A stretch of DNA of 64,000 bases. Origin: Rhizobium sp. ZPR4 (GTDB lineage: Bacteria; Pseudomonadota; Alphaproteobacteria; Rhizobiales; Rhizobiaceae). The translations under genes and the position numbers were made by a program. Positions 52,652 through 62,144 of this stretch are shown in pieces. The notes beneath the pieces are model-generated. The model was not told the DNA's origin. It ran no database searches and saw only the letters and a list, made by a program, of their open reading frames with translations. How positions within the stretch are numbered: the first letter of the stretch is position 1; every line of letters starts with the position of its first letter. The DNA lies in assembly GCF_040215725.1 (NCBI RefSeq), contig NZ_CP157968.1, forward strand, positions 62,001 to 126,000, in the 5' to 3' direction.

Positions 52652-53659
52652 TTAGTATCGATCCCTATTGATTTCCATAGGCTGGCCAGCCGATGCCACC
52701 AGACTCTCGAGACCGGTTGCAACAACCGATACCCTGAACACCCCATCGAGATTCCTGTCAAAAATCGCGCCGACGACGATATCGGCATCAGCAAAGACTT
52801 CGTCGCGGATGCGGCTGGCGGCCTCATCGACCTCGAACAGCGTCATGTCCGTCCCGCCAGAAATGGAGATCAGCACGCCCCGCGCGCCCTTCATGCTCAT
52901 ATCGTCCAGAAGCGGATTGGAGACGGCGGCATCGGCTGCTTTCAACGCGCGGCCCGGTCCTGAGGACTCGCCCGTTCCCATCATCGCGCGTCCCATTCCT
53001 CGCATCACGGATTTAACATCGGCGAAGTCAAGGTTGATGAGACCCTCCTTAATGATCAGATCCGTGATGCAGCTAACGCCCGCGTACAGGACCCTGTCCG
53101 CAGTCACAAAGGCATTTTCGAAGGTTGTCGTGGCATCCGCAATGCGAAACAAATTCTGATTGGGAATGACGATGACGGTGTCCGCACTTTCGCGAAGTCG
53201 CTCGATGCCCTCGTCGGCTGTGCGCATGCGCCGGTTGCCTTCGAACGTAAAGGGCTTGGTGACGACTCCGACCGTGAGGATGCCCGCCTGCCGCGCGACC
53301 TGAGCGATGATCGGGGCGGCGCCCGTGCCGGTGCCGCCACCCATTCCCGCCGTCACGAAGCACATGTGCGTGCCCTGGAGATGATCCATGATCTCATCAA
53401 TGGATTCCTCAGCGGCGGCTCGTCCGATTTCCGGCAGGGAGCCTGCACCGAGACCTTCCGTCACCTGTGTGCCAAGTTGAATGCGCCTGGTCGCTTTGGA
53501 CGTCGCAAGCGCCTGCGCATCCGTATTTGCCGCTATAAATTCAACGCCCTGAAGTTTTTGCGCGATCATATTGTTGATCGCGTTGCCGCCGCCACCCCCG
53601 ACACCGACGACGGAAATCTTCGGTATCACCCCGGAAAGTGGTGCGCGCGTGTCAGCCAT
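52652..53659 (-). CDS. Short FtsZ paralogue (tubulin-like GTPase)
   Basis: 335 aa, essentially only the GTPase core of FtsZ. GTP-binding signature [10 protein letters not shown] (about residues 101-110), [14 protein letters not shown] early, and the T7 synergy loop [14 protein letters not shown] with its two acidic residues are intact, so GTP binding and hydrolysis should be possible. The C-terminal linker and the FtsA/ZipA-binding end peptide of cell-division FtsZ are missing; the usual length in rhizobia is close to 550-590 aa. It resembles the dispensable FtsZ2 of Sinorhizobium. The ATG at 53659 follows GGAGTCCTTC. It is not in a division cluster, but between two SfnB-like genes. Confidence 0.92.
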   Translation of the reverse strand: MADTRAPLSGVIPKISVVGVGGGGGNAINNMIAQKLQGVEFIAANTDAQALATSKATRRIQLGTQVTEGLGAGSLPEIGRAAAEESIDEIMDHLQGTHMCFVTAGMGGGTGTGAAPIIAQVARQAGILTVGVVTKPFTFEGNRRMRTADEGIERLRESADTVIVIPNQNLFRIADATTTFENAFVTADRVLYAGVSCITDLIIKEGLINLDFADVKSVMRGMGRAMMGTGESSGPGRALKAADAAVSNPLLDDMSMKGARGVLISISGGTDMTLFEVDEAASRIRDEVFADADIVVGAIFDRNLDGVFRVSVVATGLESLVASAGQPMEINRDRY

Positions 53660-53940
53660 GAAGGACTCCATTGGATCAATTTCATTCTCAATCGCGATCG
53701 CCTGTCCTTGTGGAAACGGACGTTGGAGCGATTCGTGAGTGACGAGATCCTAGCGGGGAACATGTGCGCATTGCGGCATGCGCCGGCAACCCTCCACAGA
53801 ATAATCAGTTGAGCACAGGATTTGTGAGCCGGATATTAGAATATCAATCGTCCGGCATATTGCGCGAAGGCTATAATCGGGCGAGCGCAGCTTAAAGCTG
53901 TGGCATGTTCCACCACCGTGCCGCGCTCTCGCCCTGGTGG

Positions 53941-55146
53941 TCAGCTGTAGAGGCTGACCTCGGGAATCCGGTCGTTCAGAACGAACTCGCCGACTTCCTT
54001 GGCCTTGTAGAAGACCGGATCGTGCAAGGTATGGGTCCGCACATTGCGCCAGAAGCGATCAAAGCGGTATTTCTCGGCGGTCGAACGGGCGCCAGTCAGC
54101 TCGAAGACGCGTGAGGTGATATCGAGGGCAACATGGGTCGCGTGCACCTTCGCAGCATAGGCCTCGGCTGCCGCCTCGCCACGCTCCCGTGCGGTCGCCT
54201 TGCTTCCTCTCGCCAGAGCTTCCTGAACCACCGCCGCAGCGCTGTCTGCCAGCGCGGCTGATGCCTTGAGGGCTGCTGTGAATTCACCGACGCGCTCCAG
54301 AATATAGGGATCGTCCGATGCCCGATCGACGCCAGAGGTGATCCATGGCCGCGTTGTGGTGCGGACATACTCGACGGCCTCTCGCAACGCCCCTTCGGCG
54401 GTGCCGAGATAGAAGTTCACGAAGACAAGCTGAATGAGGGGCGTGTTGAAGGTCGCGAGCACCGGCGCTTCGCCGCCAGCCGATGCCACTCTGTCCAGAT
54501 CCTCTTCATAGACGGGGAAATCATGGAACTCGACGCTGCCGCTGTCGGAGAGACGCTGGCCGAAATTGTCCCAGTCGTCATTGGCCTTGTAGCCTGACCG
54601 ATTGGTCGGAACGGCAAAGCCGACGATCCGGTCATCAAGCGCGGCATTGGCGTTGATGTAGTCGGATACGTGAGCGGCCGTGGAAAAGGATTTGCGGCCG
54701 TTCAGAACATAGCCGTTGCCGCGGCGGGTCAGAACGAGGCCCGGATCGCGAGGGTTGACCGCTGCACCCCAGTAAAGGCTGTTGGCAACCGTCTTGCCGC
54801 CGAGTTCCTGGGCGCGCGCCTCGTCGAAGGCCCAATAGATATATTGGCTGTTGACATAGTGATAGCCGAGAAGCTGGCCGATGGAGCTTTCGCCGCGCGC
54901 AAGAATGCGCACCAGCCGCAAGCCATCCACCCAATCGAGGCCGCCGCCGCCAATCTGTGGTTCATGCAGCGCGTTCAACAATCCGGCATTTTTCAGTTTG
55001 ACGATTTCACCGAGCGGCGGCCGACCTTCGCGATCAAGCTCCGCTGCGCGCTTGGAAAGGTCAACGGAAATCTCTTCGGCTCTGGTAAAGAGGTCCTCGC
55101 GCGTGGCGTTTCGATTGCTCGCAAAGACGACGTTGGACTGGCTCAT
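53941..55146 (-). CDS. SfnB/DszC-like acyl-CoA-dehydrogenase-fold flavin monooxygenase
   Basis: 401 aa, paralogous in layout to 51352: GLLNALHEPQIGGGGLDW early, SGVDRASDDPYILERVGE in the middle (shared with 51352 as SGVERASDDPLTI) and WRNVRTHTLHDPVFYKAKEVG at the end. Reduced-flavin-dependent oxidation of an organosulfur compound is the likely reaction. It follows the binding-protein gene at 55219 on the same strand (72-bp gap), so it may act on the compound that protein binds. A flavin reductase is not visible nearby. Confidence 0.85.
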   Translation of the reverse strand: MSQSNVVFASNRNATREDLFTRAEEISVDLSKRAAELDREGRPPLGEIVKLKNAGLLNALHEPQIGGGGLDWVDGLRLVRILARGESSIGQLLGYHYVNSQYIYWAFDEARAQELGGKTVANSLYWGAAVNPRDPGLVLTRRGNGYVLNGRKSFSTAAHVSDYINANAALDDRIVGFAVPTNRSGYKANDDWDNFGQRLSDSGSVEFHDFPVYEEDLDRVASAGGEAPVLATFNTPLIQLVFVNFYLGTAEGALREAVEYVRTTTRPWITSGVDRASDDPYILERVGEFTAALKASAALADSAAAVVQEALARGSKATARERGEAAAEAYAAKVHATHVALDITSRVFELTGARSTAEKYRFDRFWRNVRTHTLHDPVFYKAKEVGEFVLNDRIPEVSLYS

Positions 55147-55218
55147 GATATGAACTCCGGTTCATGGACGTAATCCGGCGGGATCGGAAAGTCCCGCCGG
55201 CATATCGAGGATGACTGC

Positions 55219-56262
55219 TTAGAAAAGCTTGTCCGGTATCCAGCTGGCGGTCACCGCATCGCTGGCGCTGAAGGCCGGAACTTTCTTGGCCAGTTCCTCG
55301 ATCGTCTGGACCTTGGCAGCGCGAAGCCCTTCCTGCGTCAGCAGGGTCGGCTTGACGGTGATCTGGTGCGGAACTTCCTGCCCTGCCACCTGCAAGGCGG
55401 CGGCGCGAATGGAGACGGCACCGACAACGGCAGGATTGGTCGCAACGGTCGCAACCCATGGGCTGCCCGGCTCGGTAATTTCCTGAATGTCGGCCGTCGA
55501 TACGTCGGCCGAATAGATCTTCAGCTTGCCGGCAATGCCTAAATCCGTAGCCGCGAGCTTCACGCCGCGGGCGAACTCATCGTAAGGCGCGAAGATGACG
55601 GTGATGTCGGGATTGGCCGCGAGTGCCGCCTTGGCCTGATCGGCCGTCGAGGTTGCCGTCGTATCGCTGACATTGCCGAAGCGGGCCTTTTCGACGACGC
55701 CAGCATTCTGCTTCTTGAAAGTATCCCAGACCTCGTTGCGGCGGTCGAGCGGCGCAAAGCCAGCGACATAGACATAGCCTGCCTTGAAGCTATTGCCATT
55801 GTCCTTGACGACCTGCTTCAGGGCAAGGTCGGCGAGCTCGTGATCGCTCTGTTCGACCTGCGGAATCCTAGGATTGTTGAGATTGACGTCGAAGGCAACC
55901 ACCTTGATGCCCTTGTCGAGCGCCTGCTGAACGACGTCACCAAGCGATTCCGGCAGGCCGTGGTCGATGACGATGGCAGAGACACCGAGGTTGATCGCCT
56001 GGAGGATCTGTTCGCGCTGCGCGGCTGCGTCCTGACGGCCAGGGAAGACGCGCAAATCGATATCGAGCGCCTTGGCCTGGGCTTCGGCGCCCGCCTGATA
56101 GGCCTGGAAGAAATCGCCGGCGGAGATGTAGCTGACCAAAGCAATCTTCACGCCTCCCTTGTCAAAAGGGGCTGGCGCGCCATGAACGCCAGCTGCGAGC
56201 GCAGCCTGTGTCAGCACAAACGGGGCAACGGCCGACAGGGCAAGCCGTGTGAAAAATCTCAT
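55219..56262 (-). CDS. Orphan type I periplasmic binding protein (sugar-binding-like)
   Basis: 347 aa, signal peptide to about residue 23 (ALAAGVHGAP). The fold is that of the RbsB-type proteins (KIALVSYISAGDFFQAYQAGAEAQAKAL region and SAIVIDHGLPESLGD). The ATG at 56262 follows GTAAGGATCGCGACC; a longer frame adds 22 residues before the signal peptide. No permease or ATPase gene is adjacent, so it borrows an importer encoded elsewhere. Being first in a unit with an SfnB-like enzyme suggests an organosulfur or taurine-like ligand rather than a sugar; this is inference. Confidence 0.87.
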   Translation of the reverse strand: MRFFTRLALSAVAPFVLTQAALAAGVHGAPAPFDKGGVKIALVSYISAGDFFQAYQAGAEAQAKALDIDLRVFPGRQDAAAQREQILQAINLGVSAIVIDHGLPESLGDVVQQALDKGIKVVAFDVNLNNPRIPQVEQSDHELADLALKQVVKDNGNSFKAGYVYVAGFAPLDRRNEVWDTFKKQNAGVVEKARFGNVSDTTATSTADQAKAALAANPDITVIFAPYDEFARGVKLAATDLGIAGKLKIYSADVSTADIQEITEPGSPWVATVATNPAVVGAVSIRAAALQVAGQEVPHQITVKPTLLTQEGLRAAKVQTIEELAKKVPAFSASDAVTASWIPDKLF

Positions 56263-56447
56263 GGTCGCGATCCTTACGATCCATCGGAAGCGTCGTCTGA
56301 CGGAACCGTGACCCTGCGACGCATGCAATTATTAGATATAAACCCTATGTTTTTAGTAGATTAAATCATCCGATTTTGGCCGACTTCGGAGATTCTTTGT
56401 TCGTTTGCCAAGGGAATGGCGGCAAGGACTTACCCGGCGGAAAGGCC

Positions 56448-57119
56448 TCAGACGAAGGGCTCCGCGAGCATCTCTTCGAGATCCGCTTTTGCCTGGGGCG
56501 AAAGATAGGGCCGCAACAGGCTGGCGACCTGACCGAGCCCCCAATGCACATGCTGGGGTGTCAGCTCGCCCACGCCTTCCTGAAGCCCGAGATAGACGGC
56601 CCAATAGGTCGCGACGATCCGCATATTGGTCATTAGTGCATTGCGATCATCCGCGGCGGCGCTGATCAGGCCGGCATCCTCCATACGCTGAAAGATGGCA
56701 TCGACGGAAACACGCATGCCGGCGCTGACCATCAGGATCGGCGCTTTCAAGCCGGGGGCGATTGCCAACAGACCCGGAATGTCGCGAAACAGAAAACGAT
56801 GGGTCCAGACGAGCGAGAACCATTTGCGCAAAAAGCCGGCATAGGCTTTCGAATCCGCCCCTTCTACGGAATCGGCTTGCCTGACGAGCGCCAAGGCATC
56901 GGCCTCGAAACGGGAAAACAGAGCCAGCACAAGCGATTCCTTGGTGCGGAAATGATAATAGAGATTGCCCTGATTGATGTGCACGGACTTGGCGATTTCC
57001 GCCGTGGTCACGGCCTCAGGCCCTTTCCGGTTGAAGAGCGACAAGGTCGAGATGAGGATCCGCTCGCGCGTATCTGGCCGCGCTCCAGCTTCTGCTCCCT
57101 TGCCTTTGTTGCCCGACAT
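56448..57119 (-). CDS. TetR-family regulator
   Basis: 223 aa. Helix-turn-helix at about residues 35-56 (TTAEIAKSVHINQGNLYYHFRT), then a helical ligand-binding domain of usual length. The ATG at 57119 follows GAGGGAAACAG; an upstream in-frame ATG (57152) lies within the operator region. It is divergent from the P450 gene, with two 16-bp inverted repeats between them that are probably its binding sites. It most likely represses the P450 gene and itself. Confidence 0.92.
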   Translation of the reverse strand: MSGNKGKGAEAGARPDTRERILISTLSLFNRKGPEAVTTAEIAKSVHINQGNLYYHFRTKESLVLALFSRFEADALALVRQADSVEGADSKAYAGFLRKWFSLVWTHRFLFRDIPGLLAIAPGLKAPILMVSAGMRVSVDAIFQRMEDAGLISAAADDRNALMTNMRIVATYWAVYLGLQEGVGELTPQHVHWGLGQVASLLRPYLSPQAKADLEEMLAEPFV

Positions 57120-57140
57120 CCTGTTTCCCTCTTGAAGCCC

Positions 57141-57156
57141 TAAGGTATCCACCTTA
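57141..57156. promoter_or_regulatory. Candidate TetR operator, copy 1
   Basis: TAAGGTATCCACCTTA: inverted repeat TAAGG-6-CCTTA, 22 bp before the TetR start and 70 bp before the P450 start. Confidence 0.65.
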
Positions 57157-57163
57157 TTCTCTG

Positions 57164-57179
57164 TAAGGCAAATACCTTA
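57164..57179. promoter_or_regulatory. Candidate TetR operator, copy 2
   Basis: TAAGGCAAATACCTTA: same TAAGG-6-CCTTA pattern as copy 1, with centres 23 bp apart (about two helical turns), so two dimers could bind side by side or on the same face. It lies 47 bp before the P450 start. Confidence 0.65.
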
Positions 57180-57225
57180 ATCCTGATCTACAGGTATCCG
57201 CCGGAGCGAACAAGGAGATAGAAGG

Positions 57226-58593
57226 ATGAATGCAAGCGTGAACGCTGCCGATCTCTCGCAAGCGACATTTCCCCTTACCCCGCGCTCCATGCCGCATGTC
57301 CTGCTTTCGCTGATCCGCAACCCACTTGACGCGCTGCCGCCGGAAGTCTTCACCGAGCCCGTTGTCTTCACGCAATTGGGCGGCAAGTTGCGGGTCTATC
57401 TCACGGATCCGGAGCTCATCTATCAGGCGCTGGTCCGCAATTCCGATGCGCTCGGCAAGGGCGAGGATGTCCGCCGCGTGCTAGGCCCGGCACTCGGCAA
57501 CGGCATTCTCACCTCCGACGGCGCCCATTGGAAATGGCAGCGTCAATCGGTTGCCGGCGCTTTTCGCCACGAAAAGCTGCTGGAGCTCCAGCCGGCCATG
57601 ATTGCGGCTGCCGGACGCAGGCGCGATCTCTGGCGCACTCATAAGAACAGCTCCATCGACCTATGTCAGGAAATGATGCGCACCACCTTCGATATTATCG
57701 TCGATACGATGATGTCGGGCGGCGATGGCATCGATGTCGACAAGGTCGAGCGCAATATCACCAACTACCTCAAGCCGACCGGCTGGAAATTCGCGCTCGG
57801 CTTGCTTGGCCTACCCGACTGGATGCCACATCCCGGCAAGGAAAAGGCGCGATCAGCCGTCACCTTCCTGCGAAAGACCCTTGGCGCGGTGATTGCCGAA
57901 CGACGCCGCAGCGGCAAGGAAAGGAACGATCTGGTTTCCATGCTGCTTGACGCAGCCGACCCCGAAACCGGTCGCATGATGACCGATGAGGAGGTTATCG
58001 ACAATCTGATGACCTTCATCACCGCCGGTCACGAGACGACGGCCCTCGGTCTTGCCTGGACCTTCCATCTTCTTGCCGGCCATCAAGACTGCCAGGCGAG
58101 GCTCTTCGAAGAGATCGCCGCCGTGACCAAGGGCGGCCCCTTGACGGCCGAACATCTCGGCAAGCTCACCTATGCCCGACAGGTCTTTTCCGAAGCCATG
58201 CGGCTTTATCCGCCGGCGCCGATCGTTTCGCGCGCAGTGATCCGCGAATGTACCATCGGTACGCACACCATACCGGCCGGCACCATCATCTATGTACCAA
58301 TCTACGCCGTGCATCATCATGCGGACCTTTGGGAAGATCCGCAGGTTTTCGATCCCGACCGCTTTGAGCCGGAGGTGGCAAGAAACCGCCATCGCTATGC
58401 CTTCATGCCTTTCGGCGCCGGTCCGCGCGTCTGCATCGGCAACGGCTTTGCGATGATGGAGGCTGTTGCGATCCTCGCCGTGCTCCTGCAAAAATTCCGC
58501 GTAACCGGCTCGAACGAGCCCTCGCCCAAGCCGGTCATGAAGGTGACATTGCGGCCAATGCACCCACTGTCGATCAACCTCGTCGAACGATAG
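57226..58593 (+). CDS. Cytochrome P450
   Basis: Soluble haem monooxygenase, 455 aa. I-helix AGHETT (about residues 266-271), K-helix ExxR in SEAMRLYP, and the haem-binding FGAGPRVCIGNG with the axial ligand C403. No N-terminal membrane anchor is visible, so it is a bacterial class I enzyme that needs a ferredoxin or similar redox partner, none of which is adjacent. The divergent TetR gene suggests induction by a hydrophobic substrate. Substrate unknown. Confidence 0.95.
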   Translation: MNASVNAADLSQATFPLTPRSMPHVLLSLIRNPLDALPPEVFTEPVVFTQLGGKLRVYLTDPELIYQALVRNSDALGKGEDVRRVLGPALGNGILTSDGAHWKWQRQSVAGAFRHEKLLELQPAMIAAAGRRRDLWRTHKNSSIDLCQEMMRTTFDIIVDTMMSGGDGIDVDKVERNITNYLKPTGWKFALGLLGLPDWMPHPGKEKARSAVTFLRKTLGAVIAERRRSGKERNDLVSMLLDAADPETGRMMTDEEVIDNLMTFITAGHETTALGLAWTFHLLAGHQDCQARLFEEIAAVTKGGPLTAEHLGKLTYARQVFSEAMRLYPPAPIVSRAVIRECTIGTHTIPAGTIIYVPIYAVHHHADLWEDPQVFDPDRFEPEVARNRHRYAFMPFGAGPRVCIGNGFAMMEAVAILAVLLQKFRVTGSNEPSPKPVMKVTLRPMHPLSINLVER

Positions 58594-58643
58594 GCGAGCC
58601 GCCCAGTTGCCTTAACGCAGACAGAAGCGAGAAGCGCCTCGCC

Positions 58644-59681
58644 TCAGCCGCCCCATGTCTGTTCGAGGACGCGAACCCAGTTTTGATGGGCGATCTTGGC
58701 AAGCGCCTGGTCGTCAAACCCATGCGCACGCAGGGCGTCGATCAGCTTCGGCAGGCCGCTGGCATCGCCGAGTGCCGCTGGAATGGTCGTGCCGTCGAAA
58801 TCGGAGCCGAGCGCGACATGCTCGATGCCGATGCGCTCGGCAATGTAAGCAACGTGGCGAACGAGGACTTCGAGCGGCGTATCGGTGTTCCTGACACCAT
58901 CATCCCGCAGGAAGAGCACGCCGAAATTGATGCCGACCAGGCCGCCGGTATCGCGGATCGCGTCGAGCTGCCTGTTGGTCAGATTGCGGCTATGTGGGCT
59001 GATGGCATGCGCGTTGGAATGCGAGGCGACCAGCGGCGCATTCGACAGTTTGGCGATATCCCAGAATCCCTGCTCGTTCATATGCGAGAGATCGATCATG
59101 ATCCTGAGCTCGTTGCAGGCGCGGATCAGATCCTTGCCCGCATCGGTCAGGCCTGGGCCGATATCAGGCGTCGAAGGAAATCGGAAAGGCACACCATAGG
59201 CAAAGACATTGGGGCGACTCCAGACAGGTCCAAGCGTGCGCAGGCCGGCCTGGTGCAGGACGTAGAGAGCATCGAGATCGGCCGCGACCGCTTCCGCACC
59301 TTCGATGTGGAACACCGCAGCGAACTGGCCTTCGGCAATCGACCGCCTGATATCACCGGCTGAGCGGCAAACCTTCACAGCTCCCTCGGACCGGGCTTCG
59401 ATCGCAAGCAGAAGCCGTGCCATCGCCAGGGTTTCATTCAGGGCATCCGGTTGGGCAGGTGTTGCGAAATCGGCATTTTCAGCCTTTGGCTGATCCGGTG
59501 ACGGGATGAATATGGCGCAGAGGCCGCCCGCGAGACCGCCACGGCGGGCGCGAGGCAGATCGATATGTCCGGCAGCTTCGCCATTCAGGAAAGCGTTGAC
59601 GGAATTCAAGCCACCGCGACGCAGCCGAAGCAGCACGTCGTTATGGCCATCGAAGACGGGGATTATCGAGGATTCGGTCAT
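58644..59681 (-). CDS. Membrane dipeptidase family (M19) zinc peptidase
   Basis: 345 aa. Zinc ligands of the family are visible: HxD in DGHND (about residues 11-15), glutamate in HIEGAEAV (about 123-130) and histidines in LSHMNEQGFW and VASHSNAHA; HVALGSDFDG near the end is another family mark. These enzymes hydrolyse dipeptides, often with D-residues, and related amides. No signal peptide, so probably cytoplasmic. Convergent with the P450 gene. Confidence 0.92.
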   Translation of the reverse strand: MTESSIIPVFDGHNDVLLRLRRGGLNSVNAFLNGEAAGHIDLPRARRGGLAGGLCAIFIPSPDQPKAENADFATPAQPDALNETLAMARLLLAIEARSEGAVKVCRSAGDIRRSIAEGQFAAVFHIEGAEAVAADLDALYVLHQAGLRTLGPVWSRPNVFAYGVPFRFPSTPDIGPGLTDAGKDLIRACNELRIMIDLSHMNEQGFWDIAKLSNAPLVASHSNAHAISPHSRNLTNRQLDAIRDTGGLVGINFGVLFLRDDGVRNTDTPLEVLVRHVAYIAERIGIEHVALGSDFDGTTIPAALGDASGLPKLIDALRAHGFDDQALAKIAHQNWVRVLEQTWGG

Positions 59682-60248
59682 GTCTCATTCCAAAATTGCA
59701 GTTGATATCTGCCTAGGCAAGCTTGGCGGGATGGGCAACTGCAAACTACGCATAGGGTCTGTGAAACCGGAATTGGTCGTTTGCAAGACGCATTTTGAGA
59801 GAATCGCCGGAAAATACGCTAGTGATCGGGGGGTGCCAAGCCAGCGGCGACAAAAATGGAACAGTTTCGGACCGGTTTGCCAAATCAGTCGCATCGAAAG
59901 AGCTCGTGCTTTCGCTTGGACGCGCTCGGATGCAGGACTTCGATGGTCATGCAATATGCGGCTTGCAAAACGCACCGGCATGACGCAGGCCCGCCCCACG
60001 AGCGGTCATATTTTAGGACAATTGCAGCGGGAATATGGGTTTGGTGACCCGTAAGGCTTGCCTTTTCAAAAAGGCGCAGCAAATGAAAGCCTTAGTATGA
60101 TAGAAGAGCTAGGGATACGGCAGGGATTGCGGCATACCGACTAGCTGGAGAAGACAGCTCAAGGCAGGGTTCAAACCTTATTCGATCGAAGCAAGGAGCA
60201 GTTGCGGCTTGATCACGGATGAAGAGTTGACGGTGATGCTCATGTCCT
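59682..60248. other. 567-bp stretch without a recognisable gene
   Basis: No family-like frame. Three similar strings recur: GCAAACTACGCAT (about 59741), GCAAGACGCAT (about 59783) and GCAAAACGCACC (about 59965), the first two near the dipeptidase start. They could be regulator half-sites or relics of a repeat. The right half leads up to the AraC gene. Confidence 0.4.
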
Positions 60249-60254
60249 GTGCTG

Positions 60255-61463
60255 ATGGTGTTCGAGGAGACCGGGTTGTCTGATTTCCGACGCGAAGAAC
60301 GATCTGAATCTGCGTCAGACGAGACGAAGGGCCAGCCATGGCGCAAGGACAGGAAGTCCTCGCAATCTGACAGGCGGCGTTTTCCGCGATCGGAGGAAGC
60401 GACCACCGAGGAAGCCCTGCCTCCGCCAGCCTTGCAGCCTTTAAAGTTCTCAACGCGCGACATGGAGCCGGCCGAGCAATTTGCCGCCTGGCAAGCCTAT
60501 GTCGCTCCCGTGGCCGACGTCCGGCTGCCGGATAATGTCTTGCCGGAAGCCGGCTTCGCTGCCGACCACATCGCATGGAATCTTGGCGGCATGCTCATCG
60601 TTCAACAGGACACACCGCCCCATAGCTACATGCGGTCGCAGGCGAAGGCGAAAACCAACCACATCGATCACTGGCATATTTCCTTGCTGAGCAGCGGCCG
60701 GACCTGGACGGAAGTCGATGGCCGTGTTCTGGAGGGCAAGCCGGGCAAGGTGGAACTGCGCTCTTTGGGACACCCTTTTCGAGGGCGGTCCACCGAGGCG
60801 AAAAGCCTTTCGCTGTTTTTGCCGAGAGCGCTGCTGTTTGATGTCCCAACACCGGTGGAGATCGAGAACAACGCCGCTCTCTCCGGCATATTCACCAATA
60901 TGCTGATCGAATTTCTCGATAGCGTCGAAGACAATCTTCCACGCTTTGCAGCCACCGATCTGCCGCACGTCGTCCAGACGGTACGCAATATGATTGTGGC
61001 TTCCGTTTCGACTTCAGCGGCGCAATCGACCGGCATGGAGCAACACAGCACCCTCGCGGTGACCGAGCGTGTGCGGCGGTTCGTGGAAGGCAATCTCACT
61101 TCGGGTGAGTTGACGGTCGAGCACATATGTCGCGAGCTCGGCATATCCCGTACCAGGCTCTATCAGATATTCGAACAATATGGCGGCGTGCATCACTATA
61201 TTCAGCGCCGCCGCCTCCTGTCAGCTCATGCCGCCCTCAGCGATCCAGCCAATCGGGAGCAGATCGTCGACATCGCCTTTGCCGTCGGCTTTTCCTCGGC
61301 AGCGCACTTCAGCCGCGCCTTCGGCAAGGAGTTCGGCTACAGTCCCCGCGAAGCCAGAAACCTTACCATTCCGCGCTATCTCGGGCAGATCGTCTCGCCA
61401 GCATCGTCCGGCAGCAGCCACTCCTTCGACGAATGGCTGAAAACCCTCGGCTACTATCACTAG
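60255..61463 (+). CDS. AraC-family regulator (AraC_binding_2 type)
   Basis: 402 aa from the ATG at 60255 (a GTG at 60249 is also possible; neither has a good ribosome-binding site, and the first 60 residues are highly charged, so the true start may be later). Ligand-binding cupin-like domain about residues 70-250 (WHISLLSSGRTWTEVDGR), C-terminal double helix-turn-helix about 290-390 (LTVEHICRELGISRTRLYQIFEQ, then IVDIAFAVGFSSAAHFSRAFGKEFGYSPREAR). Target genes cannot be inferred; the dipeptidase is the nearest divergent gene. Confidence 0.88.
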   Translation: MVFEETGLSDFRREERSESASDETKGQPWRKDRKSSQSDRRRFPRSEEATTEEALPPPALQPLKFSTRDMEPAEQFAAWQAYVAPVADVRLPDNVLPEAGFAADHIAWNLGGMLIVQQDTPPHSYMRSQAKAKTNHIDHWHISLLSSGRTWTEVDGRVLEGKPGKVELRSLGHPFRGRSTEAKSLSLFLPRALLFDVPTPVEIENNAALSGIFTNMLIEFLDSVEDNLPRFAATDLPHVVQTVRNMIVASVSTSAAQSTGMEQHSTLAVTERVRRFVEGNLTSGELTVEHICRELGISRTRLYQIFEQYGGVHHYIQRRRLLSAHAALSDPANREQIVDIAFAVGFSSAAHFSRAFGKEFGYSPREARNLTIPRYLGQIVSPASSGSSHSFDEWLKTLGYYH

Positions 61464-61733
61464 ACAGCGGATTTTGATGCCTTGAGGCAGGCGCGGGACC
61501 GGAAGGCCCGTGCAAGCGGAAGCGCATCTTCCCACCGGGTCCCCATGCCGGTCCGAAACCGCACTTCAGCAATTGCGAAAATGGACGCTGCTGCAAGTTT
61601 CAGGATGCACGTCTAACGACATATGGTGCGTAACCCATTAAAAAAGAAGAACAATAATCGTTTGGGCACCAAAGCTCTGGTGTTTGGTGAATGTACTCTG
61701 CGTCCACCGGGGCAACTCTTAGGGAAAACAGCA

Positions 61734-61955
61734 ATGGTATCTACTCGCCAAACAATAGAGATCAGCAAGCCTCAGCATCCCGTCAATGATTCATACCGCG
61801 CCGTCGAGCGCGAAGAGGTCCTTGAAGTGGCCTTCCGCGATTTCGTTCAAATGGTGCTTGCTGCAGGCTGGAACGAGCCGGAAGTCGCTTTGACCTTGGC
61901 CGATATTGCAGACGACTACGTAATGGCCCTCGCTGGTAGAGTTGCGGAGAAATAG
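61734..61955 (+). CDS. Small conserved-type hypothetical protein of 73 aa
   Basis: TTAGGGAAAACAGCA precedes the ATG at 61734. Acidic, predicted helical (AFRDFVQMVLAAGWNEPEVALTLADIADDYVM). Such short helical proteins are frequent in rhizobial genomes; no function known. A longer frame from 61623 has no ribosome-binding site. Confidence 0.5.
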   Translation: MVSTRQTIEISKPQHPVNDSYRAVEREEVLEVAFRDFVQMVLAAGWNEPEVALTLADIADDYVMALAGRVAEK

Positions 61956-62144
61956 TGTTGCGTGTCCGTCCGTGCTCCGCAGGGGTGAGCACGAACGGTT
62001 AGAAGCAACTCTTCAGCATGCCGTCGATGGCACCGCTCAATAAGAAGCGGGTCATCGGCGGCATGAATTTTATTCGGCGAACGGTAAGCATGCCTCCTTC
62101 ATGTCGCACGCCGTCCAGCTAAGATTTGAAGAAAGCGAGACACC

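Noticed and set aside
57226..58593. P450 as part of a biosynthetic cluster
   Set aside because: No ferredoxin, terpene synthase, NRPS or PKS gene is adjacent; only its TetR regulator is linked.
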